A DNA stretch of 64,000 nucleotides, from positions 1 to 64,000 of the forward strand of contig NZ_AKJE01000041.1 of NCBI RefSeq assembly GCF_000282495.1. Reading direction: 5' to 3'. Numbering within the stretch: position 1 is the first letter of the stretch; every line of letters starts with the position of its first letter. The notes under the pieces are model-generated. The model ran no database searches and was not told the DNA's origin. It saw only the letters and a list, made by a program, of their open reading frames with translations. This stretch comes from Pseudomonas sp. GM79. GTDB taxonomy: Bacteria; Pseudomonadota; Gammaproteobacteria; Pseudomonadales; Pseudomonadaceae. A program made the position numbers and the translations under genes. This document shows positions 40,591 through 49,198 of this stretch, in pieces.

Positions 40591-41322
40591 ATGTTGCCGT
40601 TCTGGATCGCCCTGCAATTTTTGAGCAGCCTGCCGATTCGTTTGCCGGGTATGCCGACGCCCGAGGAATTGGGCCGGTCGCTGCTGTTTTATCCGCTGGT
40701 CGGTTTGCTGTTCGGCGCCATTCTGTGGGGGCTGAACTGGCTATTGCTGGGCGCGCCATTATTGCTTCACGCCGCACTGCTGCTGAGTGTTTGGGTCGTG
40801 CTCAGCGGGGCATTGCACCTGGATGGCCTGGCCGATAGCGCCGATGCGTGGCTCGGGGGTTACGGCGACCGTGAACGCACCTTGACCATCATGAAAGACC
40901 CGCGCAGCGGGCCTATCGCGGTGGTGACGCTAATCTTGGTATTGCTGCTCAAGTTTGCCGCGTTGCTGGCGTTGATCGAGCAGCAGCACAGTGTGATCCT
41001 GATCATCGTTCCATTGATTAGCCGCAGCGCGTTACTGGGCTTATTCCTCTCCACACCTTACGTGCGTCCCGGTGGGCTGGGGCAGGCGCTGGCCGATCAT
41101 CTGCCGCGTTTGGCCGGCAAACAGGTGTTGGCGATCAGTGCTTTGGCCTGTGTGCTGATGGCTGGCTTCAGCGCCGTATGGGCGCTTGCACTGGCGGCAG
41201 CGATGTTTGTCTGGTTGCGGCAAGTGATGGTGCGACGATTGGGCGGGACGACGGGCGATACCGCGGGGGCGTTGCTGGAATTGCTGGAAGTGGCGGTGCT
41301 GGTGGGGCTTGCACTGCTCTGA
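40591..41322 (+). CDS. cobS: Adenosylcobinamide-GDP ribazoletransferase (cobalamin synthase)
   Basis: Last assembly step: joins alpha-ribazole (phosphate) to adenosylcobinamide-GDP. 243 residues, polytopic inner-membrane protein. The acidic metal-binding motif is in LHLDGLADSADAWLGGYGD near residue 71, followed by IMKDPRSGPIAVV. It starts 2 nt after the phosphatase stop and is the last gene of the operon; a REP pair follows in place of a clear terminator. Confidence 0.96.
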   Translation: MLPFWIALQFLSSLPIRLPGMPTPEELGRSLLFYPLVGLLFGAILWGLNWLLLGAPLLLHAALLLSVWVVLSGALHLDGLADSADAWLGGYGDRERTLTIMKDPRSGPIAVVTLILVLLLKFAALLALIEQQHSVILIIVPLISRSALLGLFLSTPYVRPGGLGQALADHLPRLAGKQVLAISALACVLMAGFSAVWALALAAAMFVWLRQVMVRRLGGTTGDTAGALLELLEVAVLVGLALL

Positions 41323-41324
41323 AC

Positions 41325-41419
41325 CCCTGTAGGAGCGAGGCTTGCCCGCGAAGGCGAAGTGTCAGTCGATATCAATGTTGGCTGTGCCGCCGCCTTCGCG
41401 GGCAAGCCTCGCTCCTATG
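41325..41419. repeat. Paired REP-type inverted repeat, GTAGGAGCGAGGCTTG class
   Basis: CCTGTAGGAGCGAGGCTTGC and its inverted copy, starting 3 nt after the cobS stop. Between the cobalamin operon and the MarR gene. Confidence 0.85.
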
Positions 41420-41455
41420 GGTAATATGTATCAAAAAATTTGCATTCATTTAACC

Positions 41456-41471
41456 GCGGGTATATACACGC
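41456..41471. promoter_or_regulatory. Operator candidate upstream of the MarR gene
   Basis: GCGGGTATATACACGC, 4 nt before the marR-type ATG, matches the perfect palindrome at 41900-41917 at 15 of 16 positions. Its place suggests autoregulation. Confidence 0.6.
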
Positions 41472-41474
41472 ACT

Positions 41475-41879
41475 ATGCTTCCTTCTCAATGTTTGTGCAC
41501 TAACCTGCGTCGCGCCGCTCGTGGCGTCAGCAGGCACTACGACGGCGCCCTCGACGGCTTCGGGATCAACGTTGCCCAGTATTCTCTGCTGTGCAATCTG
41601 CAGCGTCTGGATCAGCCGAGCATCTCGTCTCTGGCCGAGGCCATGGGCCTGGATCGCAGCACCTTGGGGCGCAATCTGCGGGTGCTGGAGGGCGAAGGTC
41701 TGGTGACACTGATCGAGGGTGAGGACATGCGCAATCGCATCGTCCTGCTCACCGAGACAGGGCGCGAACGCCTGGCGGCGGCGTTGCCAGCCTGGGAAGC
41801 GGCGCAGCAGCGGTTGATCGACCGTCTGGGTGCCGAGAAGCGTGAAACCTTGCTGAAACTGCTGGACGAACTGGCTTGA
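41475..41879 (+). CDS. MarR family transcriptional regulator
   Basis: 134 residues, winged helix-turn-helix. The recognition helix region reads SSLAEAMGLDRSTLGRNLRVLE, and the wing LVTLIEGEDMRNRIVLLTETGRE has the expected Asp-x-Arg pattern. Palindromic sites precede both this gene and the MFS gene, so it probably represses itself and the exporter, released by an unknown ligand. Cys residues are confined to CLCTNLRRAARG at the N-terminus and one in LLCNLQRL; a redox-sensing role is possible but unproven. A start at the downstream codons is unlikely. Confidence 0.88.
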   Translation: MLPSQCLCTNLRRAARGVSRHYDGALDGFGINVAQYSLLCNLQRLDQPSISSLAEAMGLDRSTLGRNLRVLEGEGLVTLIEGEDMRNRIVLLTETGRERLAAALPAWEAAQQRLIDRLGAEKRETLLKLLDELA

Positions 41880-41899
41880 GGCCAGTTTGTTCGATCTTA

Positions 41900-41917
41900 A
41901 GCGGGTATATACCCGCT
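41900..41917. promoter_or_regulatory. Perfect 18-bp palindrome upstream of the MFS gene
   Basis: AGCGGGTATATACCCGCT, between the MarR stop codon and the MFS ribosome site (GGAG). A strong candidate for the binding site of the upstream MarR protein. Confidence 0.75.
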
Positions 41918-41931
41918 ACCGGAGAACAACA

Positions 41932-43140
41932 ATGACATCGATGTGGCGTACATGCGGTTGGGTGCTGTTGGGGAGTGCGCTGATTCTGGCGTTGTCCTTG
42001 GGGGTGCGACACGGTTTCGGGCTGTTTCTGGCGCCTATGAGTGCCGAGTTCGGCTGGGGCCGCGAGGTGTTTGCCTTCGCCATTGCTTTGCAGAACCTGA
42101 TCTGGGGCCTGGCGCAGCCATTCACCGGCGCACTGGCCGACCGCTTTGGCGCTGCGAAGGTGGTGTTGATCGGTGGTGTTCTGTACGCCCTGGGTCTGGT
42201 GTTCATGGGGCTGTCCGATTCGGCGGTGACCTTGTCCTTGAGCGCCGGGCTGTTGATTGGCATCGGCCTGTCGGGCACCTCGTTCTCGGTGATCCTCGGC
42301 GTGGTCGGCCGTGCCGTGCCACCGGAAAAACGCAGCATGGGCATGGGCATCGCCAGCGCCGCCGGTTCTTTCGGTCAATTCGCCATGTTGCCCGGCACGC
42401 TGGGGTTGATCGGCTGGCTTGGCTGGTCTGCGGCATTGCTGGTGTTGGGCCTGGTGGTGGCGCTGATCGTGCCGCTGGTGAGCATGCTCAAGGACAAGCC
42501 GCTGCCGGTTCTCGGACACGAGCAAACCCTCTCTGAAGCGCTGCGCGAAGCCTGTTCCCATTCAGGATTCTGGCTGTTGGCGTTCGGTTTTTTTGTCTGC
42601 GGTTTTCAGGTGGTGTTCATCGGCGTGCACTTGCCGGCTTATCTGGTGGACCAGCACTTGCCAGCCTCCGTCGGCACCACGGTGCTGGCGCTGATCGGTC
42701 TGTTCAATATTTTCGGCACCTACACCGCTGGCTGGCTCGGCGGGCGGATGTCCAAGCCGCGCTTGCTCACCGGTTTGTATCTATTGCGGGCGGTGGTGAT
42801 TGTGCTGTTCCTCTGGGCGCCGGTCACTCAGGTCACGGCTTATCTGTTCGGCATGGCCATGGGGTTTCTCTGGTTGTCGACGGTGCCCTTGACCAATGGC
42901 ACGGTGGCGACCTTGTTCGGTGTACGAAATTTGTCCATGCTCGGTGGGATCGTTTTCCTCTTCCATCAGCTCGGCTCGTTCCTCGGCGGCTGGTTGGGTG
43001 GGGTGGTGTATGACCGAACCGGGAGTTATGACTTGATCTGGCAAGTGGCGATTCTCTTGAGTCTGGTGGCCGCAGCTCTGAACTGGCCGGTGCGCGAGCA
43101 GCCGGTGGCGCGTCTGCAAACCCGGATGAGTGCTGCATGA
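41932..43140 (+). CDS. MFS transporter under MarR control
   Basis: 402 residues, 12 transmembrane segments. ATG 41932 has GGAGAACAACA upstream; the longer frame starts inside the operator and is rejected. Typical major-facilitator loops: between helices 2 and 3 GALADRFGAAKVVLIGG, and between 8 and 9 GWLGGRMSKPRLLTG. The fold resembles the monocarboxylate/oxalate-type MFS branch, but substrate is unknown. Regulated by a MarR protein, so efflux of a toxic compound is a fair guess. Overlaps a 40-residue ORF by ATGA. Confidence 0.85.
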   Translation: MTSMWRTCGWVLLGSALILALSLGVRHGFGLFLAPMSAEFGWGREVFAFAIALQNLIWGLAQPFTGALADRFGAAKVVLIGGVLYALGLVFMGLSDSAVTLSLSAGLLIGIGLSGTSFSVILGVVGRAVPPEKRSMGMGIASAAGSFGQFAMLPGTLGLIGWLGWSAALLVLGLVVALIVPLVSMLKDKPLPVLGHEQTLSEALREACSHSGFWLLAFGFFVCGFQVVFIGVHLPAYLVDQHLPASVGTTVLALIGLFNIFGTYTAGWLGGRMSKPRLLTGLYLLRAVVIVLFLWAPVTQVTAYLFGMAMGFLWLSTVPLTNGTVATLFGVRNLSMLGGIVFLFHQLGSFLGGWLGGVVYDRTGSYDLIWQVAILLSLVAAALNWPVREQPVARLQTRMSAA

Positions 43141-43259
43141 ACAGTCTCTGGCCGCAGATGGCTGCTATCGGCGTCGGGATATTGTTGCTGGCCCTGGCAT
43201 GGTGGGGCTGGCATCAGGGTGGCCTGGCATTGATGCAGCTGGGCATGGGTGCTTGCTAG
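43137..43259 (+). CDS. 40-residue single-pass membrane peptide
   Basis: ATG 43137 overlaps the MFS stop (ATGA) and the frame runs 40 codons to TAG 43257. The product is one hydrophobic segment (IGVGILLLALAWWGWHQGG) with a short N-terminal MNSLWPQMAA and no charged residue beyond the His. The start overlap, typical of translational coupling, and the membrane character argue for a real gene working with the exporter. No homologue recognised; too short to exclude chance. Confidence 0.55.
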   Translation: MNSLWPQMAAIGVGILLLALAWWGWHQGGLALMQLGMGAC

Positions 43260-43315
43260 CGAGCGGCGAAGGCGAGTAATTTCGTTTTCTGACGATTGTT
43301 CAAGGATGCACCGAC

Positions 43316-43867
43316 ATGCTGATGCGTTGGCTTGCAGTTCCCGCATTGTTGATGGCTTTTACCGGGCTGGCCCAGGCGGCAGAATGCCCGGAGTTGCTAC
43401 AAGGCTCTTTGCCCAAGCTGCGCGCCAAGGAATCCATCGATCTGTGCCAGCGCTTCGCCGGTAAGCCGCTGGTGGTGGTCAATACCGCGAGCTTCTGTGG
43501 CTTCGCTCCGCAATTCAAAGGCCTTGAGGCGCTGTATCAGCGTTACAAGGATCAAGGGCTTGAAGTGGTTGGTGTGCCGTCCAATGACTTCAAGCAGGAG
43601 TCCAAGGATGGCGCAGAGACTGCCAAGGTTTGTTACGTGAACTACGGCGTGACTTTCACCATGACCGAGCCGCAGAAAGTCCGCGGCGATGACGCAACGC
43701 ATTTGTTCAAGGTTCTCGCTGAACAAAGCGGTTCGCCGAAGTGGAATTTCTACAAGTACGTGGTCGATCGCCAAGGTAAGGTGATCGCCAATTTCTCCAG
43801 CCTGACCAAGCCGGATAATCCTGAGTTCATCGAGGCGGTGGAGAAAGCCCTCGCATCGAAACCCTGA
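43316..43867 (+). CDS. Exported glutathione peroxidase-like protein
   Basis: 183 residues with a signal peptide (cleavage after AQA, about residue 20), so periplasmic, unlike typical cytoplasmic BtuE-type enzymes. Catalytic Cys is in [19 protein letters not shown] near residue 61; the conserved Trp/Asn are in [17 protein letters not shown]. The periplasmic place makes glutathione an unlikely reductant; a thioredoxin-like partner is more plausible. ATG 43316 is preceded by AAGGA; ATG 43322 is an alternative. Terminator at 43880-43917. Confidence 0.88.
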   Translation: MLMRWLAVPALLMAFTGLAQAAECPELLQGSLPKLRAKESIDLCQRFAGKPLVVVNTASFCGFAPQFKGLEALYQRYKDQGLEVVGVPSNDFKQESKDGAETAKVCYVNYGVTFTMTEPQKVRGDDATHLFKVLAEQSGSPKWNFYKYVVDRQGKVIANFSSLTKPDNPEFIEAVEKALASKP

Positions 43868-43879
43868 TCGACACGCACT

Positions 43880-43917
43880 AAAAAGCCCCGCCTCTGTACA
43901 AGAGCGCGGGGCTTTTT
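43880..43917. terminator. Bidirectional terminator between the peroxidase and FadL-type genes
   Basis: AAAAAGCCCCGC and GCGGGGCTTTTT pair across a loop; A and T tracts serve both convergent genes. Confidence 0.88.
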
Positions 43918-43950
43918 CAATTCAGGCGGCGAGGGAGTCGCCGTGAATCA

Positions 43951-45219
43951 TCAGAAACGGTATGTCGCGCCAACACCGAAACCGTTCGCATAGTTTTCAT
44001 ACTCTGCGCTGTAGTTCTGACGGCCGTTGCTGTTGTTGACCTTGACCGACTCTTCGCGCAGGTACGAGTACGCTACGTCGATGGTCAGGTCGTCGGTCGG
44101 GCTCCAACCAGCGCCAAGGCTGAAAATCTTGCGATCGCCAGTCGGAATGCGTGGGGACCGGTTTTCGTTATTGGTCGGTGCCTGGTCAACGGACAGGCCG
44201 GTACGCAGAACCCATTGTTTGTTCAACTGGTACGAAGCGCCGATGGCGTGCGCCCAGGTGTCGTGCCAGTTCTGCTCTTCGGTGATGGTACCGAACTGGC
44301 CATTGAGGAGGGCCGGAACGCCTTTGTTTTCGACGGTGATTTCTTTCAGGCGGCTCCAGCGAGTCCAGGTGCTACCTGCGTAGAGCGTCCACTGGTCATC
44401 CAGTTGATGAGTGACCGAGAAGTCGACCGATTCAGGCGTGGTGATGTCCAGCGACGCATCGTACTTCTGGTTCGGGTTCTGACCAACGGCACCGAGGAGG
44501 TTGTAATTGACCTTGGTGTCGCCTTCGAGCTTGTACTTCACTTTCGAGTGGTAAGTCAGGCCGACGCGCGTGCTGTTGGTGGCTTGAACCAGCACGCCGA
44601 TGTTGTAACCCAGCGCGGTGTCGTCACCCTCGATCTTGACCTTGCCGTCCGGCGCGGCCTGAGTGATCGACAGGTTCGATTCCAGAGTGCCGGAAATGTG
44701 GTTGATGGTCGGACCAAAACCGATCGACACCTTGTCGTTGAAGGCGTAGCTGACGGTTGGCTGGAGAGTCACGATTTTGACTTCGCTCTTGCTGCCGAAG
44801 TATTTGCCGGCGAAGCCGTTCTCGTAGTCGGTCACCAGGCCGAATGGAGCGTAGACGCCGAAACCGAATGCCCACTGGTCATCGATTGGCTTTACGTAGT
44901 AGCCCATGGGCACGCCCATGAAAGGGACCATGTCACCTTTGTTGGTGCCACTATTCGGGCTGGAGCTCGCATCACTGATATCAGCGTGTGCGTCGATAAA
45001 TGCAACACCACCGCTCACTTGTTCGCGCTTGAGGCGAGACATGCCGGCAGGGTTACCAAAAACTGTAGATGCGTCGTCGGCAGATGAAGATCGCCCGGCA
45101 AAACCTGTCCCCATCCCGCTGATGCTTTGTTCGTTGAGCGCGAAGCCACTTGCGAAGAGTTGGGTGGATGCCATGGCAACGGCGAGGCTAATGGTGGTTT
45201 TGAGCATTACTTTTTTCAT
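43951..45219 (-). CDS. Outer membrane protein of the OmpP1/FadL/TodX family
   Basis: 422 residues. Signal peptide (cleavage near residue 23, LFASG), then the FadL-type hatch: FALNEQSISGMGTGFAGRSS and ADDASTVFGNPAGMSRL with the conserved NPAGM. Later beta strands alternate and the C-terminus ends in aromatic Phe (GVGATYRF), as for outer-membrane barrels. Expected to import long-chain fatty acids or other hydrophobic compounds. Transcribed alone; a shared terminator lies downstream at 43880-43917. Confidence 0.92.
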   Translation of the reverse strand: MKKVMLKTTISLAVAMASTQLFASGFALNEQSISGMGTGFAGRSSSADDASTVFGNPAGMSRLKREQVSGGVAFIDAHADISDASSSPNSGTNKGDMVPFMGVPMGYYVKPIDDQWAFGFGVYAPFGLVTDYENGFAGKYFGSKSEVKIVTLQPTVSYAFNDKVSIGFGPTINHISGTLESNLSITQAAPDGKVKIEGDDTALGYNIGVLVQATNSTRVGLTYHSKVKYKLEGDTKVNYNLLGAVGQNPNQKYDASLDITTPESVDFSVTHQLDDQWTLYAGSTWTRWSRLKEITVENKGVPALLNGQFGTITEEQNWHDTWAHAIGASYQLNKQWVLRTGLSVDQAPTNNENRSPRIPTGDRKIFSLGAGWSPTDDLTIDVAYSYLREESVKVNNSNGRQNYSAEYENYANGFGVGATYRF

Positions 45220-45365
45220 TATTAGAATTCCTGGTGATCACCGGGGCGGAAATTACCAAGATTTTCGTCTGGGCGCTATAGCCTGTAACGCTTGAGTTAG
45301 AGCGGTTTTGTAGGACAATCCGACCAAAATCGCTACCTGTTGTGCGATTTTCGGAAATGGGTGGC

Positions 45366-45848
45366 TTAGCAGGCGACCTGATTCAACGATGAAACACAGG
45401 TTTGCCACGCGTAGGTGAAATCTCGCAGACGACCTTGGGGCTGGAAAGTCTGGCGCCAGATTCGGGCCATTCCCAACAAGTCATCGGAGGCGGGGAGGGG
45501 AGTGTTCTGTTCTTCTACCAGCAGCCAGGCAATGGCGGTGGCGTAACGCAGGTTGACGGTCAATTCCAGATGCGGCCCGCTGAGAAAAGCATGCTGGCTG
45601 GCAAGGCCGCGGACCAGGCTTGCCCGATCCGGGTCCAGGGCCAGATAGTGATCCCACAGGGCCTGGTGGCGGGGTTCGGTGATTCGGTACAGGCCGTGTC
45701 CACGGCGGTCATGCAGGGCTGAACCAAGGGCTGACTGACTGGCGGCGATGCCCAGTAGCAGGGATTCGGCAGTTGCGCTATGGCGTCCGAGGTAGATCAA
45801 CGTCGGACGGATCACATAACGACACAGTTCGCTGGCAGCGATTCCCAT
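45366..45848 (-). CDS. Hypothetical protein conserved in Pseudomonas
   Basis: 160 residues, soluble, mainly helical. Starts MGIAASELCRYVIRPTLIYL and contains LALDPDRASLVRGLASQHAF. I recall near-identical proteins in many pseudomonads, with no assigned function. No DNA-binding motif or signal peptide is evident. It follows the FadL-type gene divergence region and is transcribed alone; the 220 nt upstream hold no gene. Possible role only by neighbourhood, which is not informative. Confidence 0.7.
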   Translation of the reverse strand: MGIAASELCRYVIRPTLIYLGRHSATAESLLLGIAASQSALGSALHDRRGHGLYRITEPRHQALWDHYLALDPDRASLVRGLASQHAFLSGPHLELTVNLRYATAIAWLLVEEQNTPLPASDDLLGMARIWRQTFQPQGRLRDFTYAWQTCVSSLNQVAC

Positions 45849-46068
45849 AAAGCCCTCGAAACAGGAAGTGGTCGGCGATACCTGAAGGGCCTTGGCAGCA
45901 GTTGGATCGATTCAGGCTCGCCGCAAGCGGATCAAGCCGCTTGAGTTGAAGTGTAGTGTCATTATTTCGCTGTAAAGGACTGTTTTTAAAATATTTCCAG
46001 CTTCGAGTTATAACCGTTATATCGGTTGGTGCTTAGCCGCAGGTTACGAAATGAGAAACATCGGGCAA

Positions 46069-46101
46069 TAAAAAGCCCCGCTTTTCAGCAGGGCTTTTTA
46101 G
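46069..46101 (-). terminator. Terminator of the 74-residue gene
   Basis: AAAAAGCCC and GGGCTTTTT enclose a 12-nt loop; on the minus strand the T tract follows the stem, 20 nt after the stop. Confidence 0.8.
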
Positions 46102-46122
46102 GTTTTCAGCTTTTCTGGCGTC

Positions 46123-46347
46123 TCAGGCAACCAGTGCCTGGCGAGTACGCTCGATCACAGCCTGCAGCGGTTCTGCGCTGGAGTATTGATCAGGGTACAG
46201 GCGTTCGCTATGACGAGCGATGCCGTGTTCGTTGACCAGAGTGAAGCTGAAGCAGCCTTTGCGAGCGGCCATAATCAGGCAGTTCATTGGAGCAAAAGCG
46301 TTGGTTAGGGTGCGAATGGCATCCTGAGTGTGGATTTGAGTGGACAT
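46123..46347 (-). CDS. Small hypothetical protein (74 residues)
   Basis: From ATG 46347 (AGGAAC upstream) to TGA. Begins MSTQIHTQDAIRTLTNAFAP, then NCLIMAARKGCFSFTLVNEHG and a C-terminal AVIERTRQALVA. The RLYPDQY segment and overall size resemble small Pseudomonas proteins of unknown function; I know of no domain. Soluble, two Cys residues. Own promoter presumably in the large gap to its right; own terminator. Confidence 0.7.
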   Translation of the reverse strand: MSTQIHTQDAIRTLTNAFAPMNCLIMAARKGCFSFTLVNEHGIARHSERLYPDQYSSAEPLQAVIERTRQALVA

Positions 46348-47328
46348 AATTGGTGTTCCTACAAGCGACACGGATAAGAACCGTGCAAAGTTAAAACGTT
46401 CCAGTGACGACGACCACCATTGGTCGAACGAAGAACCCGACTGGAACAAAGCAGCCAGTTTGAAGCGCTGATAAATTGGCGCGCTTGGGCTGGCAGGTAG
46501 GTACTTAGGAGGGCAGGCAACACATCAAGGGCAAAGGTTCTGGGCCCGGGGTGAAGATCCTGATCAATTTGCAGGCTGGTTCGGTCAGAGTAAGTGAGCT
46601 TGGCAACACCCTTTGCTTTCGATTCAAAGGCTGTGTTTGCGCAAGATTTACCTGGAAACCATCGAGGTGGTCGATCCCGTTTTGTCGGTGGAGGCTTCTC
46701 TTAGGGAAGGCTGACCGGGGGATTTGTTCGACCAGAATTGACTTTCAGCTTGGTACTAACGCCGCGGATACTAACGGATTGAGCTGTGGAAGGGAAGTCT
46801 GTTTGAAAAAAAGCGCTGAAGTGCCTGTCGGCAAGTCTCGATTGAGCGGTCAAAGAGCAGGCCAGTGCCCCGCAATAGCCCAGAACCCGACCGTTGATCC
46901 GAGAGAACGAGCGAGTCAGGATCGACCGGCGGCAAGGGTTGCTCGGGTTTATCCCCAGACGCTACCGAAAAGCGCGCCGAAAAAGCGCATCGATATAACC
47001 GCCTCACAGGTACTTGTGCACATAAATTGCGCGAACTGTCATCCCACTGTCATCCTTGCCTCAACGGGAGTGGGTGCCTGTAATGAAAATTTAAGTCAAT
47101 GAAAAACATCGCTTTTTTTTACTGGTGAAAAAATCGTCAGTTTGACTGCGAGCCCCACGCCACACGGCTTTGCGCGAGTTGAAAGGCGGTTGTCCACTGA
47201 GTTATCCACAGCTTCTGTGGATTGTCCCAAGCGCTTGCTCTAGGACGGGCGTGCAGGCTTTTTTCGACTTTACCTGTACGAAAAAAAGAGTAGAGTGGCG
47301 CGCCTTCCGATCTGCCCTACAGTGCTTT
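46348..47328. other. 981-bp region without a convincing gene
   Basis: Between the 74-residue gene (minus) and the Sel1-type gene (plus). Neither strand has an ORF with a ribosome site and protein-like composition. Visible content: an AT-rich tract around 47090-47130 (eight T residues), a consensus DnaA box with an inverted partial match at 47202-47225, and several short inverted repeats. It may encode an sRNA or long leaders. Confidence 0.5.
47202..47225. promoter_or_regulatory. DnaA-box pair upstream of the Sel1-type gene
   Basis: TTATCCACA (47202-47210) matches the DnaA-box consensus exactly; TGTGGATTG (47216-47224) is an inverted copy with two mismatches. A near match, TTATCCCCA, lies at about 46952. 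Binding is inferred, not shown. Confidence 0.45.
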
Positions 47329-47652
47329 ATGAAGTTTCGCTCAGTACCAATCTCTGCTGCTTCCACCCCCCTCAGTGTTACCCCACCCAAGCGCTTTTCG
47401 ATGCGCGTGGCCGAGTGGCTACTCGACAGCCCGCGCCTGGGCGAAAACTCCAACATCAAACACTTCGCCGGACGCTTGCTTAAGCAGCCTGCCCGTGAAG
47501 GCGTGGTGGCCGCGCAAAGCCGTCTCGGCCTGCTAATGTGCCGCGAATGCGGTAACGCCCGGGATCGGCGCATTGGCCAGGAGCTCCTGCGTCAGGCCGC
47601 GCGTGCGGGCGACCGACGTGCGCAACAGGAACTGGGCCTGAGCGAAGACTGA
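47329..47652 (+). CDS. Small Sel1-repeat-like protein
   Basis: 107 residues from ATG 47329; ATG 47401 is another candidate and no strong ribosome site decides. The C-terminal 60 residues have Sel1-type helix pairs: AREGVVAAQSRLGLLMCREC followed by GQELLRQAARAGDRRAQQELGL, about one and a half repeats. Such repeats usually mediate protein contacts. The N-terminal 25 residues are Ser/Pro-rich and probably disordered. rmuC starts 61 nt downstream on the same strand. Function unknown. Confidence 0.72.
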   Translation: MKFRSVPISAASTPLSVTPPKRFSMRVAEWLLDSPRLGENSNIKHFAGRLLKQPAREGVVAAQSRLGLLMCRECGNARDRRIGQELLRQAARAGDRRAQQELGLSED

Positions 47653-47713
47653 GCTGTCCAAGACCTGACGCCTTGGTTAACCTTCACGCTTTATCGAATC
47701 GGCAGGAGTGGCT

Positions 47714-49192
47714 ATGGCGATGGACTTGACCAGCGCATTGCTGGGGCTGGCTGGCGCTGGGTTGCCGTTACTGGTACTGGCCTGGCAACTTCAGCGTCGG
47801 GCGAGTGCGGGGCAGGCCGAGCTGGCAATACTGGAAGAGCGCCTTGCCATTGCCCAACTGACGCAGGACGGCTTGAATGCCCAGCTTGATACTTGCCGTG
47901 ATGAAATCGCTGACCTGAGCCAGGCCAATGCCGCCAAACAAGCGGATCTGGCCGCGGTGCGCCGTGAAGTCGAACTGCTGCAGATCGAACGCGACGACGC
48001 CCGCGACGCATCTCACGCCTGGAACATCGAACGCGCCGGCAAAGAGGCTGAGTTGCGTCGCCTCGACGCTCAGGCCGCCTCCCTCAATGCCGAGCTGCGT
48101 GAGCAGCAGGAAAGCCATCAGCAGCGTCTCAACGACCTTCAAGGCTCGCGAGACGAGCTGCGCGCGCAATTCGCCGAGCTGGCGGGCAAGATCTTCGACG
48201 AGCGTGAGCAGCGTTTTGCCGAAACCAGTCAGCAGCGTTTGGGGCAGTTGCTCGATCCGTTGAAGGAGCGCATTCAGTCGTTCGAAAAGCGCGTTGAGGA
48301 AAGCTATCAAGCCGAAGCCCGCGAGCGTTTTTCCCTGGCCAAGGAACTGGAGCGGCTGCAACAGCTGAACCTGCGCCTGAGCGATGAAGCCACCAACCTG
48401 ACGCGCGCCTTGAAAGGGCAGAAAACCCAAGGCAACTGGGGCGAACTGATTCTCGAGCGGGTGCTTGAGCACGCGGGTCTGGAGAAGGGGCGTGAGTATC
48501 AGACCCAGGTCAATCTCAAGGGGCCGGACGGTGAGCGTTTCCAGCCGGATGTGATTATTTACCTGCCCGGCGACAAGCAGGTCGTGGTCGATTCCAAGGT
48601 CAGCCTCACGGCCTATCAGCAATACGTGGCGGCCGAGGATGATGCCATCGGCCAGATCGCCATCAAGCAGCATGTGCTGTCCCTGCGCACTCACGTCAAA
48701 GGCTTGGCCGGCAAGGACTACAAGCGGCTCGACGGCTTGCACAGCCTGGATTTCGTTCTGCTTTTCGTCCCGATCGAAGCGGCGTTTTCTGCGGCGTTGC
48801 AGGCTGAGCCGACGCTGTTTCAGGAGGCATTCGACCGCAATATCGTGATCGTCAGCCCGACCACGTTGCTGGCCACTTTGCGGGTCATCGACAGTCTGTG
48901 GAAGCAGGAACGCCAGAGCCAGAACGCCCGGGAAATCGCCGAGCGCGCCGGTTGGCTGTACGACAAGTTCGTGTTGTTCATTCAGGATCTGGATGAAGTC
49001 GGCAATCGCCTGCAGCAACTGGACAAGGCCTACAGCTCTGCACGCAATAAGCTGACAGAAGGCCGCGGCAACCTGGTCAGCCGCAGCGAGCAGCTCAAGT
49101 TGCTCGGAGCGCGGGCCAGCAAGAGCTTGCCGGCGGACCTGCTGGAGCGAGCGATGACGGATGTCGATGGCTTGGCCGAACTGCCGGAGTAG
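47714..49192 (+). CDS. rmuC: DNA recombination protein RmuC
   Basis: Restricts recombination between inverted repeats in E. coli. 492 residues from ATG 47714 (AGGAG at 47704-47708); GTG 47708 is less likely. One N-terminal transmembrane helix, a long coiled coil (about 30-210), then the RmuC nuclease-like domain: QGNWGELILERVLEHAGL near 243, RFQPDVIIYLPGDKQVVVDSK is the catalytic-type stretch with Asp and D-x-K, and VIDSLWKQERQSQNA. Monocistronic or cotranscribed with the Sel1-type gene. Confidence 0.95.
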   Translation: MAMDLTSALLGLAGAGLPLLVLAWQLQRRASAGQAELAILEERLAIAQLTQDGLNAQLDTCRDEIADLSQANAAKQADLAAVRREVELLQIERDDARDASHAWNIERAGKEAELRRLDAQAASLNAELREQQESHQQRLNDLQGSRDELRAQFAELAGKIFDEREQRFAETSQQRLGQLLDPLKERIQSFEKRVEESYQAEARERFSLAKELERLQQLNLRLSDEATNLTRALKGQKTQGNWGELILERVLEHAGLEKGREYQTQVNLKGPDGERFQPDVIIYLPGDKQVVVDSKVSLTAYQQYVAAEDDAIGQIAIKQHVLSLRTHVKGLAGKDYKRLDGLHSLDFVLLFVPIEAAFSAALQAEPTLFQEAFDRNIVIVSPTTLLATLRVIDSLWKQERQSQNAREIAERAGWLYDKFVLFIQDLDEVGNRLQQLDKAYSSARNKLTEGRGNLVSRSEQLKLLGARASKSLPADLLERAMTDVDGLAELPE

Positions 49193-49198
49193 CCGAAA

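Noticed and set aside
46551..47102. 183-residue plus-strand frame from GTG in the large gap
   Set aside because: No ribosome site before the GTG, odd composition (rich in Cys and Arg, ending by chance), and no domain. I treat the region as non-coding.
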